Source: Haemonchus contortus
Lineage: Eukaryota > Nematoda > Chromadorea > Rhabditida > Trichostrongylidae
Assembly: GCA_000469685.2 (NCBI GenBank)
Contig: LS997565.1
Coordinates: 28,379,645 to 28,443,644, forward strand
Length of the DNA stretch: 64,000 nt
Direction: 5' to 3'
The position numbers were made by a program, and so were the translations under genes. The notes beneath the pieces are model-generated. The model was not told where the DNA came from and searched no databases. It saw only the letters and a list, made by a program, of their open reading frames with translations. Positions 46,009 to 56,765 of this stretch are shown here, one piece after another. The number at the start of each line of letters is the position of its first letter. Within the stretch, counting starts at the first letter, position 1.

Positions 46009-47889
46009 CACAATATGCTTATACGTACACAAATAGGAGCTCATGCTGAGCAGGTCCGCTAAACTCACCGAAATCGCACTCCCAAAAAAATCTAAGAGCC
46101 AGCTGTTGAACAAAGACGAAAATAATCCAGCAAAATGTAAATACTAGAAAGGTAAACAAGCATTCGGAGTTGAAACAATTTAGACAAACCCCGATTACTA
46201 TTTCTGCATTGGCTCCGATCCTATTCAATTGACTAAAATTCTCGCACCTAACTAATCAGCGTTGTAATTGTGCCTATGCTGAATTAATAGCCCTTGTTGT
46301 AGGGAATGATTACCAGGATAGTATACCACAGTGGCAACCGTGTTTACCAAAATTGACAGTAAGAGCAAATCCACTGGATTCAATTAAATCCAAGGCTTCT
46401 ACCGCGACGATGTAGTGTAGATCCTTCGGGAGTGATCATCATGATATCCCGGCCCACTAACCCTATATATTACATTCTCGAACCAACAAAATTTCGCTTA
46501 CGATGGACCGTTTTCAATCTGTGTTCTGAGTATAAAGCAATGTTGTATCTCCCCTGGGTCACCCCCATTCGTTCCTAACAAAGAAAAAACGCATAGGGGC
46601 GTGGACGAGAGCTCATTCGTTCTAACAAAGGAAAAAAGCGTAGGGGACTGGACGAGAGCACAGAGGGAGGTACTTCTAAATGAACTTTACAATCGTACGC
46701 GACACTTCGAGCATCCCAGAATTTTCACAAACGTTCTGCATTAGTAAAAGCCCCGTGTTAGCAGCAGCGCACTATGCTTTACTAGTTTTTTCACCTATTG
46801 AATAACACCTGAAGGTTTATGGAACCCTGGTTCTATCAGCTTGTGAAGAGACACCTATACATTGACCTTTAGGCCAAATACATTTACCTCTGGGCAAATT
46901 GACGGAGTCGAGGAGCTCGCTCATTTTCTTCCAGTTTTGTGAATCCAGGACAAGGTGTGAGTTTGATACGAGACCTACATACTCCTACCGTTCTCCAGGG
47001 AATTGAGAACAAGAGTAGCTATATACAAGGCGTATGCTTCATGCACCGGAAGTCGCAACGAGGTGGCACCGGAAGCTTGGGAGCTGAGCATTGAGCATTT
47101 ATATTACTCTCTCGCCCTTTTGATAGCGGTAACCGAACAAAATAACAAACCATCGGAGTAGAGGGCCCTGCCATTACCTCAAGGAAAATGTTATTATACA
47201 TATCTAGTCAGTCAAGCGTGGTAGGCTCATCATTCATGCCCTGTTTTGGTTTCAGCATTTCTACGGGTTTTTTCCTTAGAGTGGCAATACTCAATATACT
47301 CAAAATAGTATTTATTAAAATCTCAAATGGCTATTGGTGCCGATTTTGAAGTGAGACCTCGGTATTTTGCGTTCAGTGTTCCTGTACAATATTCAACAAT
47401 GTTGCAAAAATGAATCTACGGACTTCAGAAAATACAGAGCATGAAAGATGGGTGAATCTCAAACAAACTTGGAAAGGAGAGAAGCGAAAAGGTTGCACTC
47501 CTTTTTTGTTGTTCTCAAATGCTGCGCACGCCTCGCGTTTATTTTTCTTAGCCCTTGGGCAAGGTAGCTTGTACTATGTTGACCTCTTAAACTGGATAAG
47601 CCAAGTTGGGGTTTCCAGAAATTATCATTTCGTTCAGCGTATAAAGTGCATCAGGCACCTACTTGCTTCACATAATTATCGTCTTTGTTGGGGTAACTTT
47701 CACTCATCTTTCCTCGAACCTTATCAAGGCCGGTCAGCAAGAGTAGCGGTCGTCTTCTTCACTCCCATGTCTTCTCATGATGTGAGAGGCGCCAAAGAAT
47801 ACACTAGGAACGGTCCCGTCCTGCCGAAAACTTTTCACTTTGTCGATGACCTCCTTGTTATATTAGAAAATCACTCACTGAATCGATCA
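46009..47889. other. Unassigned stretch with a short tandem duplication
   Basis: At 46566-46661 a 48-base unit ('cattcgtt..aacaaag..gtagggg..ggacgagagc') occurs twice with several differences. A 161-codon open frame at 47410-47895 overlaps the decayed RTE at its end and has no recognisable domain, so it is not called a gene. Confidence 0.3.
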
Positions 47890-48160
47890 TCATGATGGCA
47901 TCCTGCACTCTCGCCTTACTTCAATAAGCCTTTTGTCGGTGTGGATGTGTTAAATTCAATTAAACCTCTTTGAAACCCTGCATTCTCGCATGGCTGTCCT
48001 CGATCTAGAAGCCTGCCAATCCTGTTAAGAGCAAGTCGTGCGAAAAGTTCACCGAGTACAGACGGCAGATTGGGCGATAGTTGCCAATATTGTTTGGATC
48101 TCCCTTGTTTTACAGCGACACAGTCTTGTTAGATCCCCAGGACGTAGCAAACTGACGTTC
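47890..48160 (-). pseudogene. RTE reverse-transcriptase fragment R4
   Basis: The minus strand reads SNKTVSL, NKGDPNNIGNYRPIC (near 48070), FSHDLLLTGLAGF and, in the next frame, HIHTDKRLIEVRRECRMP (near 47905). These are the finger-domain motifs of the RTE group (NYRPI and HIHTV-KLIEV-RE). It has stops and one frameshift, and both ends are ragged. Confidence 0.75.
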
Positions 48161-48471
48161 CTCCAAAAAACATAGTCAGTCAGCACTCGTCCTGCATCGT
48201 GACCGGCTGGGTGTCGGCAGCTGGTCGGTATAGCCGGAAAAAGCTGTGAAGTTGCCTGCCAGGCAATAGAGCGCCAGCGCCCGACCAGCATCCGATCTGC
48301 CCCTTTCCGAGGGAGCAGCCCGTCCCCTGTCGGATGGTGATGAGAAAGGAAGGCATGAAGGCCGCCGAGTTTAGTGGGATCATTGATGTAACAGCTGAGG
48401 GAACTTGCATAGAAGGACGTCTACAGATCGAAGGGAGAGGTGAGTTCTTTTTTTGAAATTTGAAATCTCAT
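48161..48471. other. Unassigned stretch
   Basis: A short open plus-strand segment (about 48327-48441) ends in a good splice-donor sequence (GAGAG followed by gtgagttc), but no partner exon was found. Confidence 0.25.
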
Positions 48472-48545
48472 AATATATAAAGCGGCAACTTTGTCTGTCT
48501 TTTGTATTCCCGTTTGTGCGTCCTTCCAAAAGTCACGTAGGCACA
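48472..48545 (+). repeat. Dispersed repeat end, family X, copy 2
   Basis: TATATAAAGCGGCAACTTTG and AAAAGTCACGTAGGCACAAT match the reverse complement of 7735-7870 at corresponding spacing. Confidence 0.5.
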
Positions 48546-49019
48546 ATGAAGTGTGAAAATGTCACATAAGCGCTATAGGGAAACGGTTGTGAAAAGGGAA
48601 GTACCGATACTGTCTATAATGGTACTCTAACAAGTCGTAGGTAAGCGGTAGTGGGCATAGCCCAACTGATTCACTATATGCCCTTACATAGCATGTAAAA
48701 GAACAACAAAAACAAACCAACGCATCCAAATGGATAAACTAAAACACCGATGTCTTCACCGAAGCAAAGCATGATTTGCTCGAGCTACTTCTAGTTTTTG
48801 AAGCTTTGAAGGAAAACAACGTGGTGGCATCGAATGAGATTGTGCCCACAATGATTTTATGCACCGTGATCAAATAATTTACCACTCTCCTTTTGCAGAA
48901 TGAGTCTAAATTCAGATTGTGTTTCTTACAATAGCACGAGGAGTGCCAGTGTAAAAAAAGTGTAGCCAGGTGTAGCCTTGTCTTGTAACACATCTTTTGA
49001 ATATATGCCTTATTACTCT

Positions 49020-49044
49020 TGTATATATATCTATATATATATAT
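49020..49044. repeat. AT dinucleotide microsatellite
   Basis: Imperfect (TA)n run. Confidence 0.8.
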
Positions 49045-49104
49045 TGCATTTCTTCTTTTGTTCATTGGTGTATATTTTCCTTGCGGCGGTATTACTCTCT
49101 TTGT

Positions 49105-49380
49105 TGTATGATGATTATTTGCTCTGAGCCCCTTGGTCACCTTCATTCCGCTTGGTCCCTCTTTTATTGCCTTTACGATTACGCTGTTGTTGTGCGTGGA
49201 AGTTTCTGATTAACTAGTGTTCTTTACGTTTGTATTGTACATGTAGGTGAGGTAGGACACCTTAGTTACGACAGGGAAAGTAGGTTGTGTCGTCCGTTCA
49301 CACTGCCGGTCCCCGTACCTGGGGTAGGGATCCCCGTCGCGAAAACCCTGGCTGGAGCGCCATGGCAGGGTTCGGGAGCG
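49105..49380 (+). repeat. Dispersed GC-rich repeat, copy 1
   Basis: About 275 bases shared with 53845-54120 in the same orientation ('tccgcttggt', 'gaaagtag', 'gtgtcgtccgtt', 'agggatccccgt', 'gcgaaaac'). Both copies are preceded by T-rich sequence and followed by GC-rich, largely open but different sequence. It may be the leader or terminal repeat of a retroelement. Confidence 0.65.
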
Positions 49381-50110
49381 GGGCTGGTCCGCCCCTTGGT
49401 CCTCGGGGGGCTGGTTCGCCTGCCTGTAAGGGGCGCACGACGGGAGTGCTGGTCCGCTGGGCCACCAATGTCGATCGCATTCAAAGGATGGCCACAGTCG
49501 CGACATGGTGTATACCGGCCGTGGAGCCGGATCCATCCTTTCCCAAGTGCAGACCAGGGAACGAATACAGGAACGTTCTCCACTATGCCGCCTCTGATTC
49601 ACCGGATACGCCAGAATGACGAACCCAGATGGGGCAAAATCCGTGGATAAGCACCCGTTTTCATCTTCTGGTTTCAGCTTTAGTGATCCACACGACTGTG
49701 ACAATTTGCCAACTGGAATTCCATTGGATACCTTACTCTCTCCTAGACCAGGATGCCCGAGAGGTCCGGACGTGGGTCCTGCGGAGCCGCCGTGGCCGCC
49801 GCGGTCTGATGTCCGCGATATACCCGTGCCTACGGTATCGGGGGTAAATATCCATCCCTTTCAGGTACTGGGTCAGCAAAGGGACGTGCGTGCATGGGGC
49901 GTCACCGTACGTCATGAGACCTCCTTTGCGAATTTTGCATATTGCTCAGCTTGAGTTCAAGATCTTGCGTGATCCGAACGATGGTCGCGAAGCATCCGAG
50001 GTCCAGTCTGCGGTACACCGTAGGCAGGCAACCCCAGAGAGCAGCATTAGAGACTCAGCAGGTACCATCGAAGGGTTTATGAGGTTTGCCTACCCGGCGC
50101 CCTTATAAAA
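49381..50110. other. GC-rich, open but unassigned block
   Basis: Markedly GC-richer than its surroundings and open on both strands (a 164-codon minus frame 49210-49704; plus frames 49287-49619 and 49616-49954). The frames are proline/glycine/arginine-rich, as expected of GC-rich non-coding DNA. No domain is recognised. It may be the body of the repeat starting at 49105. Confidence 0.35.
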
Positions 50111-51059
50111 GGTAATGCATCGGCCTGAACGTCCATTCGGGGTTTTCAGCAAGGAAATGGCGACATACCCTTTATTAGCTCCCTTATTAGTCCTTTGGTT
50201 GTCTTGATATTATGGTCATTAGTAACCCCGTGGTTTTGGTTTGTTGCCGCTTTATCGTTCTAGTCTTTACTTCGTTCCATTCCACCTGTTCCCTATAATA
50301 CTCCGATTTCGTCTTCCTCATGCGTTAGTGTACTTTTTAACCGTTTCAATTGGGTAGCAGTTTCATTTCTCTTCTCTTCTTACTTTCTCCTCTTTCCTTT
50401 CCCTTTCTTTTTTTCTTACTCCTTTTATTTCGTTTTTGTTCTTTTCTCCTTTTGCCTCCCTTTTCCCTCGATTACACTCCTTTTCGTCAATTGATAAGAT
50501 GACGACGCAGGGTGGTTTTCTCCGCCGAACGAATTGGTATGAGAGGCGTTGACATTTTCTCACGTCTGTCATAATTATTCTCACGGTTCCCCTTCGAATG
50601 ACATTTCCTCCATTTCCATTCCCATCAATATCTATGGGAACGTGGAGAAATAGTGTACACCAAACGGTGCTTTGATTTCAGCCTCATGAGAAAGGTCGTA
50701 AGGTAATTTCATCTCCTATCTTATAGCTTCTGTTAATAATGGGCGCAAATTTTTCCGAGGATGAACAGGTACGCCGTTATGATTTATCACGCGCTGGCCA
50801 ACGGCTTCAGCAAGCTCTCAACAACATCCCACCATTTCTTTTTAAGCCATTGCTGCTTGCAAAAGGTGTGGACAACGAACATATGCAGATTCTTAATCGT
50901 CATGAACATCGTATAATTGTGTGTAGTGCATTTCACAGTGAAAACGGCGGTTAATAGAGTGTTCGGGCGAACAGACGAAGGCGACGCAATGTCTACAATT
51001 GCACATAACTTGTCCAAACAGCTGATTTTGCCTTCTAAGTTGAAATTATTTATTCTCCT
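50111..51059. other. Unassigned stretch with a pyrimidine tract
   Basis: 50360-50480 is a T/C-rich tract. A 71-codon open frame at 50739-50954 has no family signature. Confidence 0.3.
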
Positions 51060-51239
51060 GCAGATATTTTGCTGAAATATTGTGTACATTCAATTCGCCG
51101 AGACGCAAAGGTAAATAAACTTGCTTATATTCATGTTTTTATGATAAAATGTACTTATATTTGCTTATATTTTGTTGAATTGCGTTGTTTTGTGGAATTC
51201 ATGCTAGGATTTTCAGGTGTTTTTTTATTTGCAATGCAT

Positions 51240-52390
51240 TTTCTTCATTTAAGGTCATTGATATGTTCTTGCACAATGTCAAGAACACCCTCTAATTTTT
51301 TCTCTAGAGAATTATATTTTTTGGAACATACTATTAGCATGCCATCCCACCCTTTCCCCCTACCCTTTGCAAAAAGCAGTGTGGTGAGTTTCATTCAAAG
51401 GATTTCATGTGTTACTCTATTTATTTAAAAATTTGTTATGATGATTTTGTAGTTATTTATAATTCAATGCCTTGTTTGTATTGTTTTTATTGTTTTTTCT
51501 ATTGTGCACTACTATTCGACTAATAATATTTATTCGCTGTAATTGGGTCTGACACGTTTACTACGTATTTGAATTAAGTTAGGCAGTTAATTTAGTTAGG
51601 TTAGTTTAGGCATTAGTTAATTAGGCAATAGTTTTTGGCATAATATTGTGTTTGACTCATGATGATTATTTTTTTATTCACGCGATCCTTAATTGTGTTT
51701 TCACGAAATGTTCTTAATAGATGTCGAGAACATTCCTCGAAACTAAATTGAAGGTTGCTGGGATGTCTTGACTCAATTATTGCATGCAATTCTTTTTTTA
51801 TTCTTAGAAAACCAATGCATGCTAATGTATAATCGGAACTCTATTATCATTAGTTTACCTATTTTACATATTCTTCACATAGGGTTATTGATATGTTCTT
51901 GTTCAATGTCAGGAACACTCTTTGACTATGATTTGAAGAACTATGCTCAGCTATGTAGAACACGATATTTGCATGCACGCCTTCGGAAGTGGCAGTATGG
52001 TGAGTTTAATTTAAAAACTTCATATATTACTCTTTTTCTTTTCAACTTGTTTAGCAATATATTCATAGATATTTTATTGTTCACTGTTACTGACGTATTC
52101 TTTGTATGTTTTGCGCAAGTATATGTATACGGCTATAGTATACGGCTTTGCAGTCTGATTTAGCACGTGTATCTCAAGGAAATCTGGACTGATGGGTTTC
52201 ATTTATATGTCAACCTGATTTATTCACTCTTTCTTACTTATTCATGAAAGAGTACGTTGGTACAACCTTCTCAAATGTTGAGAACATTGTCTTTGTTTGA
52301 TTTGAATTATTATGTTTCGTCGCACATTAATATTGCATGTGGAGTTCGCTGTTCTCGTTAGAACAGTAAGCTTCATTTGGATGTTAAATT
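51240..52390 (+). repeat. Diverged tandem duplication with everted TGTTCTT/AAGAACA motifs
   Basis: Two clear units about 627 bases apart (51250-51430 and 51877-52055) share 'ttgatatgttcttg', 'caatgtca.gaacac' and '.tggtgagttt'. Weaker relatives lie at 51705 and 52262. Each has a TGTTCTT-like word followed within about 10 bases by its complement. The two main units are open in the same frame (CSMSGTL versus CTMSRTP), so an ancient exon duplication is possible but unproven. Confidence 0.5.
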
Positions 52391-52599
52391 CATTGATCCT
52401 TTCAATTTTAGTTTTTCATAGTATACATTCAATGAATTATAATGACGATTAAGTAAAAAATAAAGATGTAGTCGCAAGCGATTTGCAACGCTTTGGATAC
52501 GTCCTGCCAACGCTTGGAAGTAATCCTTCTTCCCCGCGGTCCAGAAATGATCTAATGTGCTGAAAAGACACTCATGTTGAACTTTCAAAGACTGTTTCG

Positions 52600-53640
52600 C
52601 TCGGAATCGTTCAGAACGTAGTACTGGAAGTTGGAAAAGATGGACTTAATAGTAGTAGAAAACGCATTTGATAGTAATAGGGATTGAAGGGTATAGGCCA
52701 TTATGATAATTTGACGAGTCGCCTGAATGGTAACTGTCGCTGATGGCCTAGTCATGAAAAGGGTCTCAAGACTGCGAACATTCAACGAATTACGATGAAT
52801 GGTCTTTGTTAAGGCTCCTTTCACTAGGACGATGAGCCGTTCATAAGTTTCCCCTTTCCATGGGAAAAGGGTGTTATGAACCCCCACCGGAACACATTCT
52901 GTGCAAAGAGTTGCCGAACTGCAGAGCCGTGCGCAAATTGCAGTAGGTCATCAGCTTGCATACCTTTCAATGAAGAAGAGTTGACGGAGCCTACCTAACT
53001 CAAACATAGTAGCATTGTAACTGATAGCGTGATCAGAGACGTCCCTTCTAGCCATGAACCTACGAAAAGCGACGGGAACTCTGAAGAAGAGTTACCATGG
53101 ACCAACTCCAAGTGCAAACTCTGGTGGTCAGGCATGTGAAAAGGCACACCCAAACTTTACGAGCTCTTCTACCGATGAAGTGAGTTTTTGCAACGGTCCA
53201 AAGTAGTCCAAGCCAATGCGTTGAAAGATTCGACATTCTTCCAAACGGTAGATCTGGCGGGTTAGATACTTGTAAGGGCGAGCTTGCTGCCGTTCACATT
53301 GTATGCACTGTTTGATTATCGACCGAACAAGGATACGAATGCACGATATAAAATATCTTTGACGTAGTATGCTAACAAGATGTTCAGCTCCCACGTGGAA
53401 AAGAATTTAATGACACTGCATGATGATCATCTTTGTCGGAGTATGATTTGGCGCAAGAAGGATTGGATCCGAAGCCTAGTATACCACTTTCGCATGCTTC
53501 ATCCGATTAGCTACTCGAATGATGCCGTCAAGATCTTTATAGGTTTCTCTGGTCTTGGTTGGACGTAGACGCAGTTGAATAGCACTCTACTGCTGATGTT
53601 TTCAGAGGAGTAGAAGCTCAGCCATTTCGACGTCCTGACC
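52600..53640 (-). pseudogene. BEL/Pao LTR-retrotransposon integrase pseudogene
   Basis: The minus strand reads RPTKTRETYKDLDGIIRVAN, NHTPTKMIIMQCH, a stop at 53407 where a sense codon is expected, then the zinc-binding HHCC region (FHVGAEH and KQCIQC). This is followed by GLDYFGPL, which holds the first catalytic D. After further disruption it continues VAFRRFMARRDVSDHAISYN (the second catalytic D is Y, codon at 53017-53019) and PWKGETYERLIVLVKGAL (catalytic E near 52840). Order and motifs are those of BEL/Pao integrases, which insert retroviral-like cDNA into the genome. No gag, protease or RT could be placed beside it, so this is a fragment. Confidence 0.85.
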
Positions 53641-53844
53641 TTCGATTCTAGGCACAGCTGTAACTCCTACAAGCAAGAACGCTGAGCCCAAGCGAGCTTA
53701 GCTCTGCGCGAAACTCGGTCATAAAGGCCCCCGACAAGAGGTTTCACCGCCAAGACAGCCTCCTTGTATCTGTTCCACAAGGTCACGCTGTTCTGCTGAG
53801 TGTGATATATCATTTGCTTATTTGCTGTGATATATTATTTGATT

Positions 53845-54120
53845 ATTTGCTCTGATTCACTCGGTACTTTTACCATTACCTCTGTTCCGCTTGGTTCCTC
53901 TTGTTCTGTCTTTGTATTTATGTAGTTGTACTGCGTGGTAGTTTCTAATAAATTGGTATTCCTCACCTTTGTACATCGCTTGGGGAGTAGGTAAGGTAGG
54001 GCACCCTAGTTGTGGCAGGGAAAGTAGATCGTGTCGTCCGTTAACACTACCGGTCTCCGTACCGGGGGCAGGGATCCCCGTTGCGAAAACTCTGGCTGGG
54101 ACGCTATGGCAAGGCTCGGG
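53845..54120 (+). repeat. Dispersed GC-rich repeat, copy 2
   Basis: Direct-orientation partner of 49105-49380. It carries an AATAAA at about 53948 within the shared region. Downstream it diverges completely from copy 1 (poly-G run near 54150, then an open frame to 54420). Confidence 0.65.
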
Positions 54121-55424
54121 GGCCTTCTTCAGCCGGGAGCTCTTGAGGGGGGGGGGGGTGGTTCTCCTATACGTGGCGCAGGACGACTCACGGTCAGCGA
54201 GCACCTCGAGTCTGTGGAGGCACATCAGGCACCGACCACCCACAGCATGAGAACAGCTCACAAACGTAGGGCCACCCAGAGGCAGCCCCACACCGAAATT
54301 TTAGCTATTGGCGAACAAATCGAAGCCGCCACAGAGGACAACACAAGCGAGGGACTCGTCATGGGGGTCTCACGAATGGTCTCGAGACTATCCAAGGCAA
54401 GTCATTCTATGATCCATTGATGATACCTGACTGTCCAATAGCTGTACCGTGTATGCTGGTCATGTACATACTATATAGGTGCTCAGCCAGTTGGGTGCAT
54501 GTTTACTAATCATCAATTATCAGCATAGGAAATGGTGGTGGGGGTGATAAATTCGAGACATACTGCTGATTAGAAGGCCAAATACGGATTGTAGCAACCA
54601 AACCACATCATCATTCAATCCAAGCAACAATGCAACAAAAAACAAATAAACATGAAAAACGCTCTTGTCAGATTCACTGTTTTAACAAATCTTTCGTCCA
54701 TTCTTGCTGGCTTTCCTTGTCTGACCTAGAACATAATCAACGTGTGTGCTTGCATTTGGAAGGCTTTCCTGGAGTGTTGAGCAAGGCCGGTGTGTCTGTC
54801 AGATTGACTATCCCGATTTCACTGCTTGGGGATTAAGGTAATTCCGTGAACTTTTCTCCTTGTTCTCTCCCCTTTATCTCTGACGGGATGATGTACTTCC
54901 TTTGTTCTTGTTTGTATTCGAGCGCACTTCGCCCTCAAATTCAAAAAGCGTGTCCAATGCTCCTCTTGACGAAATCCGAAATCTCATTTCTAATTCTGAT
55001 AGTGAGTCAGACCCTTATTAGAATGACCGTGGGTTTGGATTAGGTGCTCAAATTGTTCGCTCTAATCTTTCGACTACTTGTAATTGGGAGTAGTGTCCTG
55101 TTTTCTTTCTCAGCTATTCTCTGCACTTTTACCAAGCTTGCACTATCCTACAAATCTTACGTGGATTGATCTTTTCTCCCACTGTATAGGATGCTATTAT
55201 ATGTGTGGTGAGAACCGGGAATGTGTTGTTGCGACCTGTTGATGGTGCCTACGCGAACGGATCCCATTACTTGCTCAATCTATATATCCCAAAATTGAGC
55301 AAGGGTTTAGTATTGATGATATGTGAGTGACAATTTGGTACACGCGACGACACATTCGACCAAAAACTGTTGTCTGAGCTACAACTATAATGGTCAGAAG
55401 TTGGTTTGCGTCGACTGTTATAGA
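54121..55424. other. Unassigned stretch
   Basis: The frame opened in the repeat (54031-54420) continues with a polar segment and then stops. No domain is seen. From 54421 to 55424 nothing is recognised. Confidence 0.25.
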
Positions 55425-55680
55425 TAAATAAAAAGATAAAGTTTGTGTCTGGGGGATGCCACTTCCATTCAGAATCGTGATGGCCTAATGAGAGCGTATG
55501 TGCTATACAATGACTTGCTGTGGCCAGCCGATATACAAGTCAGTGCTTTTATCCTCCCAATTAAACGACCCGGAAGGGATGGAAGGCTCGGTTGGCCTAG
55601 GCGGGTATCGATCCTGGATTCGAACACGTGACCATGCTTGTGTGAAGTGCGTCACTTGCCACTACACCACCTCCACCTGA
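55425..55680 (-). mobile_element. tRNA-derived SINE, copy S5 (best head)
   Basis: The clearest copy. On the minus strand the A box reads TGGTGTAGTGGC (55658-55669) and the B box GTTCGAATC (55617-55625), an exact polymerase III B-box match. The body continues through GCCTAGGCCAACCGAGCCTT to an A/T-rich 3' tail ('aactttatctttttatttat') at 55425-55445. The head shows tRNA-like spacing, but I cannot assign the parent tRNA. Confidence 0.8.
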
Positions 55681-56459
55681 CTGTTATAGATAACACTCCA
55701 AAATGTTTCGATGTGTTTTCACCACATCGGAAATGATGGACTCGTCAAAGCCTCAAGCGAAATGAATGCCCCACCATTGAAAACCCACCTGACATAGAAG
55801 CACTGAATAGCCTCGGTTTTGAAAGATTCAAAGAAAGACGAGCATGGAAAATATTCGATAAGCTCTGGTTTCGTCGCGATTGCACTAGTGACCGAATTCA
55901 AGGGAATCTTATTGTTAATATAAAAATGATGATGGATCGTCGACACGGAGGCAGGTTCGCATAGATAGCAATTTCTAGCATGGCGGCACGGAATATAATG
56001 AAGAACGAGTAGATATATTCAATCTTTCTGCCAGTTTCTATCCTTTTGATTTCCGCTGAGGTGGTCTGTCGGTAATCCGCTGGCGATCGTAACTTGGGTG
56101 GAGTGATAGTCTCATCTCGTGACCTATAAGTCTTACAGTATTCCATCAGTGAAATTAAGCAGTGGTCACAGCTATGGCGAATCCCTTTTATTCTGCTGCA
56201 AACATGACATATATATGCAGTTACTTATCCTCCTACCCGCTTTTCATGAGAGATAGTGTCATATTAAAGGTCTCAGAGATGAAGAACTATAAGATTCTGT
56301 AGAACGACGAAGTCAGTCTTCTCCTCATAATTCTGCAAAAAAAAAGGATCTCTACTTATTAGGTTTCTGAAGGGTTTCCGATAGAATAATCGAGATGGTT
56401 TTCATATTCGTAAATGAGGCGTTTTTCCCTTATCGAAGGATTACAGCAACTACGTCAAA
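55681..56459. other. Unassigned stretch between SINE copies
   Basis: Nothing recognised. Confidence 0.25.
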
Positions 56460-56765
56460 AGAAAAAAGGAAAGGGGAAGGGATAATATTTTGATGGTAAG
56501 CAACCCGTCTGAGGCAATGCGCTATTGCATTCGATTCCAATTCAGAATCGTAGTGACGTATTGAATGCGTATGTCGCCTACAGATACAATGACTTGGGTA
56601 ACTGGCCAATGCACAAGTTAGGGCTTTTATCCTACCAGACGAGTCTGCTACCAATTAGCCAACCGCATGATTCATCTAGGAGAGTATCGATGCGGGATTC
56701 AAACCTGAGCCCTTGCGTGTGTGATAGTGCGCCAGTTGCCACTCCGCCTCCTCAAGTACCTGTGC
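56460..56765 (-). mobile_element. tRNA-derived SINE, copy S6
   Basis: The A-box region GGCGGAGTGGC (revcomp of 56738-56748) and the B-box region GTTTGAATC (revcomp of 56696-56704), followed by the shared body ('cattcaatacgtcactacg', 'gattctgaattggaatcgaa' on the minus strand). Same orientation as S5, about 1 kb away. Confidence 0.75.

Noticed and set aside
47410..47895. 161-codon open frame, the longest plausible single-exon frame outside repeats
   Set aside because: No start context, domain or homologue recognised, and its end overlaps decayed RTE sequence on the other strand.
49210..49704. 164-codon minus-strand open frame in GC-rich DNA
   Set aside because: Open frames occur in several frames on both strands here, as expected from GC-rich composition, and its proline/arginine-rich sequence has no domain.
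50640..50790. Apparent small exons with tttcag acceptors and gtaatt/gtacgc donors around 50682-50768
   Set aside because: Joining them introduces a stop after two codons, so no coherent gene model results.
51262..52290. TGTTCTT/AAGAACA words as steroid-receptor response elements
   Set aside because: The half-sites face the wrong way and the spacing (about 9-10 bases) does not fit the canonical 3-base inverted repeat.
55600..55680. tRNA gene on the minus strand
   Set aside because: A- and B-box words are present, but no acceptor stem or cloverleaf was found, and the same head is followed by a shared body in several copies, which indicates a SINE.
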